A DNA stretch of 64,000 nucleotides, taken from assembly GCA_020847735.1 (NCBI GenBank), contig JADLBL010000020.1, forward strand, positions 443,632 through 507,631, written 5' to 3'. The DNA is from Candidatus Eisenbacteria bacterium (GTDB lineage Bacteria; Eisenbacteria; RBG-16-71-46). Made by a program: the position numbers and the translations under genes. Within the stretch, counting starts at the first letter, position 1. Every line of letters starts with the position of its first letter. The notes below the pieces were generated by a model, which was given only the letters and a program-made list of their open reading frames with translations, did not search any database and was not told the DNA's origin. This document shows, one piece after another, positions 1 to 8,866 of this stretch.

Positions 1-1056
1 TTCGTCGCGAAGGCGGCGCCCGAGCACCCGGACCAGGCCGAGACCATCCTGCAGAGCATCAACTTCACGTTGCGCGACGAGATGCAACGCAACTCGCGCA
101 TCGTGGTCTTCGGCGAGGACGTCGCCGACGCTTCACACGAGCACGTCCTGAGCGAGGTCAAGGGCAAGGGCGGCGTGTTCGGCGTCACGCTCGGACTGCA
201 GAAGCAGTTCGGCGGCAAGCGCGTCTACAACTCGCCGCTGGCCGAGGCCAACATCGTCGGCCGCGCCATCGGCATGGCCACGCTCGGCTTCAAGCCGGTC
301 GTCGAGATCCAGTTCTTCGACTACATCTGGCCGGCGATGATGCAGATTCGCGACGAGCTGGGTTACATGCGCTATCGCTCGAACAACGCCTGGAGCTGTC
401 CGGTCGTGATCCGCACCGCGTACGGCGGCTACCTGGGCGGCGGCGCGCCGTACCACAGCCAGTGCGGCGAGAGCATCTTCGCGCACTGCCCGGGGCTGCG
501 CGTCGTGCTGCCGAGCTGCGCGAGCGACGCGGCCGGGCTGCTGCGCACGGCGCTGCGCTGCGAGGATCCGGTGCTGTTCCTCGAGCACAAGCACCTCTAC
601 CGCCAGCCCTACGCCAAGGAGCCCTACCCCGGGGCGGAGTACACGGTGCCGTTCGGACGCGCGCGCGTCGTGCGACCGGGCTCCGACGTCACGATCGTGA
701 CCTACGGCGCGCTCGTGCAGCGCAGCTATCTCGCCGCGCAGGAGCTGGCCGAGGAAGGGCTGGACGTCGAGGTGCTCGACCTGCGGACGATGCAGCCGCT
801 GGACTTCGCCAGCGTGGCGGCATCCGTCGCCCGCACCGGACGAGTCGTCGTCGCGCACGAGGACACGTTGTTCTGCGGCTTCGGCGCCGAGGTCGCGGCG
901 CGCATCGCCAGCGAGTGCTTCATGGACCTCGACGCTCCCGTGCGGCGGATCGGGGCGCTCGATACGCCGATCGCCTACGCGCCGAAGCTCGAGGAGGAGA
1001 TCCTTCCCCACAAGAACGACCTCGTGAGGGCCGTTCGGGAGATCGCCGCCTTCTAA
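1..1056 (+). CDS. 2-oxoacid dehydrogenase E1, beta part (5' truncated by window)
   Basis: Beta half of the thiamine-diphosphate E1 of a branched-chain 2-oxoacid or acetoin/pyruvate dehydrogenase complex, which decarboxylates the 2-oxoacid and passes the acyl group to lipoyl-E2 in the cytoplasm. The reading frame is open from base 1. The E1-beta fold begins near residue 17 ([11 protein letters not shown], then VVFGEDV). The cofactor-contacting Glu lies in [11 protein letters not shown], and the transketolase C-terminal domain follows from about residue 225 ([10 protein letters not shown]). About 16 residues precede the usual E1-beta start with no start codon in them, so the gene may be an alpha-beta fusion, as in many FCB bacteria; the edge hides this. 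Substrate cannot be fixed from the sequence. Confidence 0.9.
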   Translation, partial: FVAKAAPEHPDQAETILQSINFTLRDEMQRNSRIVVFGEDVADASHEHVLSEVKGKGGVFGVTLGLQKQFGGKRVYNSPLAEANIVGRAIGMATLGFKPVVEIQFFDYIWPAMMQIRDELGYMRYRSNNAWSCPVVIRTAYGGYLGGGAPYHSQCGESIFAHCPGLRVVLPSCASDAAGLLRTALRCEDPVLFLEHKHLYRQPYAKEPYPGAEYTVPFGRARVVRPGSDVTIVTYGALVQRSYLAAQELAEEGLDVEVLDLRTMQPLDFASVAASVARTGRVVVAHEDTLFCGFGAEVAARIASECFMDLDAPVRRIGALDTPIAYAPKLEEEILPHKNDLVRAVREIAAF

Positions 1057-1104
1057 GCCGTACGAAATTTCCCATTCGCGGCAGGTAAACGTTTTCAGTT
1101 TCGA

Positions 1105-1144
1105 CCGGGCCGCGGCCACGATTCTTAATGTGGTCGCGGCCCGG
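1105..1144. terminator. Hairpin after E1 gene
   Basis: A 15-bp stem (1105-1119 with 1130-1144, one G-T wobble) around a 10-nt AT-rich loop lies 48 bp after the E1 stop. No T-tract follows, so it may terminate weakly or only protect the 3' end. The rest of the gap up to 1303 shows nothing else beyond the ribosome binding site GGAGG at 1293-1297. Confidence 0.5.
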
Positions 1145-1303
1145 CGATTTGTCATGACAACGCCTTGACCGCCGTGCTATTCAACGCCCGCGCGGGGCTG
1201 GTGCGTCCGGGAACGCACCGACCCCTTCGCATGCAGTTCACTGGCCGGTCTTCAGGAGGTCCACGAAGCGTTCGTTCGTCCCACGGCAGATTGGAGGCGG
1301 TAC

Positions 1304-4300
1304 ATGATGCGATCCCCCAGTCGTTTCATTGCCCTGATCTCGTTCACCATCCTCTTCGCAACCCCCGGGTTCCCGGCCCGGGCCGCAGCGCCGCCCGCGC
1401 GCGTCTATTCCGCGCCGGTCCAGTTCGGCTTTCAGCCCAACGCCCCGCTCGTTCCGGCGCACGTGCCCGGTCGGGTGCTGGTGCAACTGCGCGCCGACGC
1501 GCAGGAACAGTCGGTCTCCGCGATGGGCATGCGCTTCGGCCAGCCGGCCCGCGGGGTCACGCTCGGCCTCGCGGAGGTGGACCAGGCCCTGGCGGTGAGC
1601 GGCGCCACCGCGCTCTCGCGCGCCTTCATCGAACCCGCGAACGCCGAGATGGCCGAGCACCTGGGCGTCGGCCGCTGGCTGCGCGTGGATCTCGACGGCA
1701 CGCAGGACGCGGCCGCGGTCGCCGAACGGCTGGCGAAGCTCCCGCAGGTCGAGGCGGTCTCGCTCGACTGGATCGCGTTCCCGGCCGTGGTCCCGGCCGA
1801 CCCGCTCCACGGCATGCACTGGGGACACAACAACACCGGCCAGCTCCTCAGCTACAACTGGGCCAACAACAACCACGAGACCGGCTCGCCGGTCGGCACA
1901 CCCGGGTTCGACGCGAACGCCCAGGCCGCGTGGGACGGCACGCAGGGTTACGGCTCCTCGTCGGTGATCATCGCGATCATCGACAGCGGCGTGCAGACCG
2001 CGCACCCCGACCTCACGCAGGTCACGGGCTACGACTACGGCGACAACGACGCCAACCCCGACGACAACTCGTCGCAGGCCGGACACGGAACCGCCTGTGC
2101 CGGCGTCGCCGCCGGCCGCGCGAACGGTCTCGGCGCCGCGGGCGCCGCTCCCGGCTGCAGCATCATGCCGCTCAAGGTCGCCAACAGCGCCGGCACGATG
2201 ACGTTCACCTCCATCCAGAACGCCCTCTACTACGCCGCCGACAACGGCGCCAACATCATCAGCATGAGCCTCGGGGCCGCGATCTCGAGCGACCCGGCGA
2301 CCGACACGGCGATCCAGTACGCCTACAACGCCGGTTGCGTCATCCTGGCCGCGACCGGCAACGAGAACGCCTCGACCATCAGCTACCCGGCCGTCAACGC
2401 CAACGTCATCGGCGTGGGCGCCGCCTCGCCGTGCGGCGATCGCAAGCGCTCGAGCAACCTGTCGTCGGAGGTGAACCCCGGCGTCAACACCGACCCGAAC
2501 GGCTACACCTGCGACGGCGAGCGCTGGTGGGGTTCGAACTACGGCACCAACAGCCAGAACGCCGCCGGCGCCGTGGACGTGATCGCGCCGACGATCCTGC
2601 CGACCACCGACCGGCTGGGCGCCGCCGGCTACGACCCCTCGGACTACTCCAAGTGGTTCAACGGCACCTCGTGCGCGACGCCCTACGCGGCCGGCGTGTG
2701 CGCGCTCATCAAGTCGAAGAACCCCTCGTGGACGAACGCGCAGATCCGCACGCAGCTCCTGACCACGGCGCAGGACGTGACCAGCGTCGAGTCCGGAGCC
2801 GGCTGGGACCGCTATGCCGGCTTCGGCATGGTGGACGCGGCCGCGGCCGTGGGCGGCGGTGGCGGTTCGACCGACGTCGTGACGGTGACCGCGCCCAACG
2901 GCGGCGAGTCGCTCACGGCGGGCGCGTCGGTCAACATCACCTGGACGTGGACCGGCAGCTTCCCGACCGTCAACCTCGACTACTCGACGAACGGCGGCTC
3001 GACGTGGACGAACATCGCGACCGGAACGCCGAACGACGGCACGCAGGCCTGGACCGTGCCCTCGACCGCGACGACGCAGGGCCGCGTGCGCGTGAGCGGC
3101 GGCACCGCCACCGACATGAGCAACGCGAACTTCACGATCAGCGTGCCTTCGGGCGGCGGCTACGCGACGCTTCCGTACACGACGGGCTTCGAAGGCTCGG
3201 GCTTCGATTCGTACTGGACGACGGCCGTCACCTCCAACGGCCGCGTGCGCCGGCTCACGACGAACACGCCGCACTCCGGCTCGTACCATGTGGTCATGGA
3301 CGACGCCGTGAGCGGCGGCTACAGCCAGACCGAGGCGCGCCTCGGCCTGAACCTGTCGGGCCAGACGCAGGTCAACCTGTCGTTCTGGACCAAGGATTTC
3401 GGCGACGAGACGCAGGCCCAGGACGGCGTCTACTTCTCGAGCAACGGCGGCACGAGCTGGGTGAAGGTCTACAGCCTGAATCCGGGGAGCTACGCGAACA
3501 ACACCTGGCGGCAGGTGACGCTCGACCTCGACGCGCTCGCGGCGTCGAACGGGCTCTCGCTCACCTCGACCTTCATGGTCAAGTTCCAGCAGTACGACGA
3601 CTACCCGATCACCACCGACGGCATGGCGTTCGACGACGTCAGCGTGACGGTGGCGGGCGGGGGCGGGGGCGGGGGCGCGATCAGCGCGGAGTCCGAGCCC
3701 AACGACGCCTCGGGCACGGCGGACGGGCCCGTCGGCACGGGCACGGCGGTCTCCGGCAGCATCGCGAGCACGACCGACAACGACTACTACTACTTCGACG
3801 TTTCGACCGCGGGCACCGTGAACGTCTCGCTCGCGATCGGGACTTCGGCCGACCTCGACTGGTACCTGTACAACTCGGCCCTCACACAGGTCGCCCGTGG
3901 CTACACGACCGCCAACCCCGAGGCCGGAAGCTACAGCGCCGCGACCGGACGCTATTACCTGCGGGTGAACGGCTACTCGGGAGCGACCAGCAGCTACACG
4001 CTGACCGTGACGGGTGGGCTGGCGAACTCGATCGAACGGGCGGACGAAACGCCCGTGCTGCACCCGATCGCCACGGAGCTGCTGCAGAACGCCCCGAACC
4101 CGTTCCGCGGCTCGACGGCGATGCTGTTCGCGCTCGCCGAACGCGGCCGCGTGAGGCTCGAGGTCTACGACGCGAGCGGGCGGCTCGTCGCCACCCCGGC
4201 CGACGGCGAGTTCGACGCCGGCCTGCACTCGGTGGCCTGGAAGGGGCGTGACGCGCAGGGGCGCGCCGTGCCGAACGGCGTCTACTTCTCGCGCTTCTCG

Positions 4301-4345
4301 GCCAACGGCGTGCACCAGACGCGCAAGCTGATCCTGTTGCAGTAG
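1304..4345 (+). CDS. Secreted subtilisin-family (S8) serine protease with PPC and FlgD-like C-terminal domains
   Basis: Extracellular endoprotease of 1013 aa. Order: signal peptide (1-28), inhibitor-like propeptide (about 50-155), S8 catalytic domain with Asp227 (IIDSG), His261 (GHGTAC) and Ser456 (GTSCATP), an Ig-like segment (about 525-610), a jelly-roll/MAM-like region (about 620-780), a poly-Gly linker (783-791), a PPC domain (about 795-905, starting SEPNDASG) and a FlgD-like Ig domain (about 920-1013) after NAPNPF. The last domain is the type used for sorting or surface anchoring in FCB bacteria. GGAGG lies 6 nt before the ATG; a second ATG follows immediately. A strong terminator makes it monocistronic. 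Likely role: feeding on protein outside the cell. Confidence 0.93.
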   Translation: MMRSPSRFIALISFTILFATPGFPARAAAPPARVYSAPVQFGFQPNAPLVPAHVPGRVLVQLRADAQEQSVSAMGMRFGQPARGVTLGLAEVDQALAVSGATALSRAFIEPANAEMAEHLGVGRWLRVDLDGTQDAAAVAERLAKLPQVEAVSLDWIAFPAVVPADPLHGMHWGHNNTGQLLSYNWANNNHETGSPVGTPGFDANAQAAWDGTQGYGSSSVIIAIIDSGVQTAHPDLTQVTGYDYGDNDANPDDNSSQAGHGTACAGVAAGRANGLGAAGAAPGCSIMPLKVANSAGTMTFTSIQNALYYAADNGANIISMSLGAAISSDPATDTAIQYAYNAGCVILAATGNENASTISYPAVNANVIGVGAASPCGDRKRSSNLSSEVNPGVNTDPNGYTCDGERWWGSNYGTNSQNAAGAVDVIAPTILPTTDRLGAAGYDPSDYSKWFNGTSCATPYAAGVCALIKSKNPSWTNAQIRTQLLTTAQDVTSVESGAGWDRYAGFGMVDAAAAVGGGGGSTDVVTVTAPNGGESLTAGASVNITWTWTGSFPTVNLDYSTNGGSTWTNIATGTPNDGTQAWTVPSTATTQGRVRVSGGTATDMSNANFTISVPSGGGYATLPYTTGFEGSGFDSYWTTAVTSNGRVRRLTTNTPHSGSYHVVMDDAVSGGYSQTEARLGLNLSGQTQVNLSFWTKDFGDETQAQDGVYFSSNGGTSWVKVYSLNPGSYANNTWRQVTLDLDALAASNGLSLTSTFMVKFQQYDDYPITTDGMAFDDVSVTVAGGGGGGGAISAESEPNDASGTADGPVGTGTAVSGSIASTTDNDYYYFDVSTAGTVNVSLAIGTSADLDWYLYNSALTQVARGYTTANPEAGSYSAATGRYYLRVNGYSGATSSYTLTVTGGLANSIERADETPVLHPIATELLQNAPNPFRGSTAMLFALAERGRVRLEVYDASGRLVATPADGEFDAGLHSVAWKGRDAQGRAVPNGVYFSRFSANGVHQTRKLILLQ

Positions 4346-4366
4346 CCTTCACGTCCCGCGGAAACC

Positions 4367-4408
4367 GGACGGCCCGCCCCTGGCCAGTGGGCGGGCCGTC
4401 CGCTTTTT
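4367..4408 (+). terminator. Rho-independent terminator
   Basis: A perfect 13-bp GC-rich stem (4367-4379 pairs with 4389-4401) with a 9-nt loop is followed by five T residues at 4404-4408. It lies 21 bp after the protease stop codon. The convergent regulator gene ends at 4497, so it could also stop transcripts from that side. Confidence 0.9.
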
Positions 4409-4496
4409 CAGGCGACGACCGGCGTCTGCCTTCGAGGCGGGAGGAGGAAGAAGGGCCGGGCGACCCCGGGGGAAAACTGGTCGACCGCGCTCGGCC

Positions 4497-5099
4497 TCAG
4501 GCCTCGCGCGCCGCACGATGGCGGCCGGCCCTGCTCGCAGGCCCCGGGGACGCGGGGCCGGTTTCGGACAACAGAAGCGTGAGCACATGCGGCGTCCGTC
4601 CGGCACGCGGCCGGCGGGCGCGAATGCGGTACACCATCTGCAGCAGCGCCTCCTGCAGGGCCTCGCGCTCGGCGGACGTCAGCCACAGGCACGAGCGCTG
4701 GTAGCGCGGAGTCGGTCCCTCGCCGGCCACGGCCCGGCGCAGCGCCCGCCGGTAGTCGCGCAGCCCGGAGCGCGCGACCACGCCCGCCACCCGTTCGGCG
4801 TGCGGGACGTGCCGGGCGGCGAGGTTCCGCGTGGCGACCCGCACCGACTTGACGCGCAACCGCCAGACCGCGGCCGGACGGCCGCCCGTGGAGCGGCCCC
4901 GCTCGGGTTGCGCCAGCCCGGCGCGCTGCAGGGTGCGCAGGTGGTGGTAAAGGGAATCGGGGCGCTTGCCTAATCGCCTGGCGAGATCCGCGACCGAAAT
5001 CGTCGGCGTGCTCTCGAGGATGACCACCATGTCCAGACGAGTGGGGGATGCAAGCGCCCCCAGTACGGTCGGGCTGGGCGTGATTGCCTTTGCCGCCAT
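4497..5099 (-). CDS. ArsR-like winged-helix transcriptional regulator
   Basis: Predicted DNA-binding repressor of 200 aa. Residues 10-75 form a winged helix of the ArsR/HTH_20 type: LASPTRLDMVVILE, then SVADLARRLGKRPDSLYHHL as recognition helix, then AGLAQPERG as the wing. No metal-binding ELCVCDL motif is present, so metal sensing is not indicated. The C-terminal half is Arg-rich and matches no effector domain I know. The gene stands alone. A large inverted repeat just upstream (5116-5145) strongly suggests autoregulation. Its other targets are unknown. Confidence 0.8.
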   Translation of the reverse strand: MAAKAITPSPTVLGALASPTRLDMVVILESTPTISVADLARRLGKRPDSLYHHLRTLQRAGLAQPERGRSTGGRPAAVWRLRVKSVRVATRNLAARHVPHAERVAGVVARSGLRDYRRALRRAVAGEGPTPRYQRSCLWLTSAEREALQEALLQMVYRIRARRPRAGRTPHVLTLLLSETGPASPGPASRAGRHRAAREA

Positions 5100-5115
5100 G
5101 GGCAGAGTCTTCCAC

Positions 5116-5145
5116 TTATTGAACTCCGAGGCAAGGATTCAATAA
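5116..5145. promoter_or_regulatory. Inverted-repeat operator of the ArsR-like regulator
   Basis: TTATTGAA (5116-5123) and TTCAATAA (5138-5145) are perfect inverted arms separated by 14 nt, 17 bp before the regulator start. Read on the minus strand, TTGAAT sits like a -35 element and AATAAG like a -10 element 16 nt later, so a bound repressor would cover the promoter. The AT-rich arms stand out against the GC-rich surroundings. Confidence 0.7.
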
Positions 5146-5314
5146 CTCGGAAGCCCGCGGCGGCCCCGCGGATCGGGACCGGTCTCCGGCCGCGGCGTTC
5201 CAACCGCGCCATGGCCGGCGGATCTTCGGAACGTTTCGGGCCCGCGGCCGGTCGAGGGTCGGGGCGGCAGGCGGCCGCGGTCGCCCGCCGGTCCCCGGAG
5301 GGTGGATTCGCGAG

Positions 5315-7732
5315 TCAGCGCGTGGCGATCTTCGCGCCCAGCGTGACGCGGTCAATCACGCGCGCCTCGATGCGGCCCCAATCGCGCAGCAGCGGGATGT
5401 AACGGTGTTCCGCCCATCGCGGACGCTGGTCGATCCGGAAGGCGTCGCTGTTCCAGGGCGGAACCACGGCGAGCGAGGACTCGGCGATCGCGAGATCCAC
5501 GACGTGGCGGAAGCCGGGCCCGTGCGTCACCCGGAAGTCCCAGGGCGCGCGCGTCCCGCCCACCGCGATGGTGCCGCCGTCGCCGTCCTCCTCGATCGGC
5601 TCGGGCGACCACTCGCGACCGGCGCGTGTCCCCAGCGCGTGCGCGAAGTACGCCCGGTGCGCGCGGCCCCACGTCCAGGTGAACAGATCGGGCCCGAGCC
5701 TCGCCTGCAGCGTGTCCAGCGCGCTCGTGAGCGCGGCGATGGCCACGGACGACGGGCGGCGGGCAGTCCCGCCGCCGCCGGCCAGCACCTCCGGGGCTTC
5801 GCCACGCAGCGCCGCCAGCGTCAGCCCGGGCAGGCCCTCGGTGCCGGTGCTGCGGGCGAACACGTTCCACCACGAACGATTGAGCGTCGGGGCCACCCGG
5901 TCGCGCTGGGAAAGCAGGTTCCAGGCCCGCATCAGCGCCACGGCCTCGCGCGCCCGGCTGCCGAGCGAATCGGCGAGCGAATCGGCGGCGGCGAGCAGCA
6001 CCGGGTTCGAACGGGCGCCGGCGCGGGAGAAGACGTCGTTCTGGATCGCCGCGGCGCCTTCGAGCGTGAGCGCCTTCGACTCGCCGATCAGCTCCGACAT
6101 GCGCGCGGCGCGGTCCTGGATCCAGTCGAATCGGTCCCAGCCGGGAAGGTCGCGCGGCCGGTTGTTGCCGTTGACGACCCAGCCGTCTCGCGGCACGCGC
6201 CAGGCGGGCATCGAGTCGGCCGGCAGGAACCCGGCCCATTCGTGGCGTCCGTCGGAGGGCAGCGGGCCGTAGGCGAACGGAAACGGGCGCAGCGGCATGA
6301 GCCCGGCCGCCTGATAGACGACGTGGCCCTCGTCGTCCGCGGCGACGCAGTTGAACGCGGGCGTCACGAGGCTGCGAAAGCGCCGCGCGATTTCGTGGGC
6401 CGATCGCGAACGCTCGAGGCCGACCATGTCGCGAACGGTGATGCGCGCGTCCTCCATCGCGCTCCAGCGCGCAGAGAGCGCGATGCCGCTCCCACGGTCC
6501 CAGCCCACGACCGGACCGTGCGGCGTCCAGCGCCGCTCGCGCACGAAGGCGGGAACGGGCAGGGGGATGCCGAAGCGGTGGATTCGAAGGTCGTAGGGCG
6601 CGGTCCGGACCGGCGCCCAACCACCCTGCCAGCGGACGCGGCGGCCGTCGGCCGACAGCGTGTCGGCGTACAGGTCGATGACGTCCGCGCCGAGCGAGGT
6701 GACGCCCCAGGCGCACGTCTCGTTCCGGCCCGAGACGATGCACGGAAGTCCCACGGCGGCCGCGCCGCTCGCGTCGAGGACTCCGGGGACGTACAGGTGC
6801 ACGACATGGAACGGCCCCGGCGTGGTCAGCCGCAGGTGCGGGTCGTTCGCGAGGATCGGCATGCCGCCCGCGGTGCGTCGCGGCCCGACGGCGAAGGCGT
6901 TGCTGGCGCGGTCGGAGCCATCCGCGGAACGGGCGGGAAACGCGCGCGCGGCGCCGGCGGCCGCCGCCAGCAGCGACGCGGGCAGCGGCGCGGTGCGGAC
7001 GGCGGCGGCCTTCGCCGGCGCCGGTGAAGCGCGGCGAAGCGAAGGCACGGCGTCGCCGGCCGAGTCCGGAATCGTGTCGAAGATCCACTGGCTTTCGAAT
7101 CGCCGCCGGTGCTCGATCCAGCCCGGACCGTGCTCGCGGATGAGCGCGGCCTCGCCCAGCTCGGGCAGCGCCAGATCGAGCGTCACGCCGTAGCCGAGCA
7201 GCAGCGCGTAGGTGTCCTCGGGCCTCCAGGGTTCGGGCCGGAGTCCGAGCGCCGCGAACTCCCCGCGCGGCGTGGCCGCCTCGCCGCGGCTGCCGAGCCA
7301 GGCGTTGATGCCGTCGGTGTAGCGCTGGACGAGCTCGCGAAGCGCGGGGTCCTGGCGGTCGCGCTGCCAGATCGCCGCGGCACGCTCGCGCAGCCGGAAG
7401 AGCTGCGCGCCCGCGTCGGCCGCGAGGGCCTCGTCGCCGAGAAAGCGGTGCGAGAGCCCCTGCGCCTGCGCGCGCGTCAGGACGAGCTGCCAGCTGCGGT
7501 CGCGCGCGGTGACCCAGCCCCACGCGAAGTAGAGGTCGGGCAGATTCGCCGCGCGGACGTGCGGCACGCCGTAGACGTCCGTCTCGATCGTGACGGTGGC
7601 GGCCGGCGGCGGCGCGGACGGCCAGCGGGCGCGCGGCGCGCACGTACACGCGCACAGCAGCGCGGCGGGCAGCAGGAGAGCAAGGGTGCTGGCGGCGTGC
7701 GGAACCGGCTCGGGGGAAAGTCGGGGTCGCAT
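5315..7732 (-). CDS. Penicillin acylase family (S45, Ntn hydrolase) lipoprotein
   Basis: Amidohydrolase of 805 aa, cleaved autocatalytically into alpha and beta chains. Family members hydrolyse penicillins, acyl-homoserine lactones or other N-acyl amides; the real substrate cannot be told. The alpha chain starts with VTIETDVYGVPHV and AWGWVTARDRSWQ. The nucleophile is Ser277 in RASNAFAVG, which becomes the N-terminus of the beta chain; GMPILANDPHL follows, as is usual. I chose the ATG at 7732 because it gives a signal peptide ending in LCAC, a plausible lipobox. Upstream in-frame starts reach 7828 but add an atypical leader. It lies divergent from the ROK kinase. Confidence 0.9.
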   Translation of the reverse strand: MRPRLSPEPVPHAASTLALLLPAALLCACTCAPRARWPSAPPPAATVTIETDVYGVPHVRAANLPDLYFAWGWVTARDRSWQLVLTRAQAQGLSHRFLGDEALAADAGAQLFRLRERAAAIWQRDRQDPALRELVQRYTDGINAWLGSRGEAATPRGEFAALGLRPEPWRPEDTYALLLGYGVTLDLALPELGEAALIREHGPGWIEHRRRFESQWIFDTIPDSAGDAVPSLRRASPAPAKAAAVRTAPLPASLLAAAAGAARAFPARSADGSDRASNAFAVGPRRTAGGMPILANDPHLRLTTPGPFHVVHLYVPGVLDASGAAAVGLPCIVSGRNETCAWGVTSLGADVIDLYADTLSADGRRVRWQGGWAPVRTAPYDLRIHRFGIPLPVPAFVRERRWTPHGPVVGWDRGSGIALSARWSAMEDARITVRDMVGLERSRSAHEIARRFRSLVTPAFNCVAADDEGHVVYQAAGLMPLRPFPFAYGPLPSDGRHEWAGFLPADSMPAWRVPRDGWVVNGNNRPRDLPGWDRFDWIQDRAARMSELIGESKALTLEGAAAIQNDVFSRAGARSNPVLLAAADSLADSLGSRAREAVALMRAWNLLSQRDRVAPTLNRSWWNVFARSTGTEGLPGLTLAALRGEAPEVLAGGGGTARRPSSVAIAALTSALDTLQARLGPDLFTWTWGRAHRAYFAHALGTRAGREWSPEPIEEDGDGGTIAVGGTRAPWDFRVTHGPGFRHVVDLAIAESSLAVVPPWNSDAFRIDQRPRWAEHRYIPLLRDWGRIEARVIDRVTLGAKIATR

Positions 7733-7898
7733 GGACGGCGACGATACGCAGCCCGGGTCGCGCGCGTCCATGCCCGAATGCATCCGCTGGGGCGGGAGCC
7801 GGACCGCGATCGCCCCTCGGGCGCCCACGGTCCGCCTTTCGGCCGGCCGGACCCGATTCGGCCGCGGCGGGCGGGCGGCCGCGCCGCGACGCCCGTGC

Positions 7899-7904
7899 TA
7901 GCGT
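7899..7904 (+). promoter_or_regulatory. TAnnnT -10 box for ROK kinase (leaderless)
   Basis: TAGCGT lies 8 nt before the ATG at 7913, with no Shine-Dalgarno sequence between. The spacing puts transcription start at or next to the start codon. The same box precedes the gene at 22320. Confidence 0.5.
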
Positions 7905-7912
7905 GGCGCGCC

Positions 7913-8839
7913 ATGAACGCCGCGAAGCACGCCGCCACGCACGCGGTCGCCCTCGATCTGGGCGGCACGGACCTCAAGTTCGCTCGCATCTCCCGCGACG
8001 GCTCGGTGCTGGAGGCGGGGCGGACACCCTCTCGGGCCATGGCGGGCGCCGACGCGCTGCTCGGCGTGCTGTCCGCCGCCGCGCGGCGCTTCGCCGCCGG
8101 GGCGTGCGGGGTCGGGCTCGGCTGCCCGGGCGTCCTCGATCCGCTGACGGGCGCGCTCGTGGACGAGACACCGCACCTTTCGCTGCCGCGCGACTTCCCG
8201 CTCGCGGAGCGTCTCGCGCGCGAGTCGGGCCTCGCGGTCCATGCCGACAACGACGCCAACCTCGCGGCGCTGGGCGAATCGCTCGCCGGCGCGGCGAAGG
8301 GCGCGCGCGTCTCGGTCACGATCACGGTCGGCACCGGCGTCGGATGCGGCATCGTCGCCGAAGGCCGCGTGCTGCGCGGTGCGTGGGGAGGCGCGGGCGA
8401 GATCTCGCACGCGGCGCTCGGCGGCACGGGGCCGGCGTGCGCGTGCGGCGTCCCGGGCTGCCTCGAGCCGCTCTCGGGGGGCGAGGGGCTCGTGCTGCGC
8501 GCGCGCGAAGCCGGGCTCGCGGCCGCGGGCGCCCGCGACGTCTTCGATGCGGCGGCGAAGGGTGACTCGCGCGCCGCCGCGCTCGTCGAGGCCATGACCG
8601 GGGCGCTCGGCCGCCAGATCGCGCTCGTCGTGCAGGTCGTGAACCCCGACGTCGTCGTGATCGGCGGAGGCGTCGCGAACGCGGGTGAGGCGTGGCTCGA
8701 AGCGGTCCGTGCGGCGGTGCGCCGCTGCGCCCAGCCCTCGCACCTGCGCGGGCTGCGCATCGTGCCCGCACTGCTCGGCAATCGCGCGGGCGTCGTCGGC
8801 GCGGGGCTCTTCGCCTGGCGGCGTCTGGAGGGTCGCTGA
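7913..8839 (+). CDS. ROK family sugar kinase (glucokinase-like)
   Basis: ATP-dependent hexose or amino-sugar kinase of 308 aa, cytoplasmic. The phosphate loop is DLGGTD (15-20). The catalytic Asp lies in HADNDANLAALGE, and the substrate loop is GAGEISHAALG, where most ROK kinases have EIGH. The ROK zinc site is complete: CACGVPGCLE. There is no N-terminal HTH, so it is an enzyme, not a ROK repressor. Sugar specificity (glucose, ManNAc, GlcNAc or other) is not decidable. It starts with a leaderless-type promoter and converges with miaB. Confidence 0.9.
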   Translation: MNAAKHAATHAVALDLGGTDLKFARISRDGSVLEAGRTPSRAMAGADALLGVLSAAARRFAAGACGVGLGCPGVLDPLTGALVDETPHLSLPRDFPLAERLARESGLAVHADNDANLAALGESLAGAAKGARVSVTITVGTGVGCGIVAEGRVLRGAWGGAGEISHAALGGTGPACACGVPGCLEPLSGGEGLVLRAREAGLAAAGARDVFDAAAKGDSRAAALVEAMTGALGRQIALVVQVVNPDVVVIGGGVANAGEAWLEAVRAAVRRCAQPSHLRGLRIVPALLGNRAGVVGAGLFAWRRLEGR

Positions 8840-8866
8840 CGGCGCAGGGCCTTCGCGCCGTGCGGA

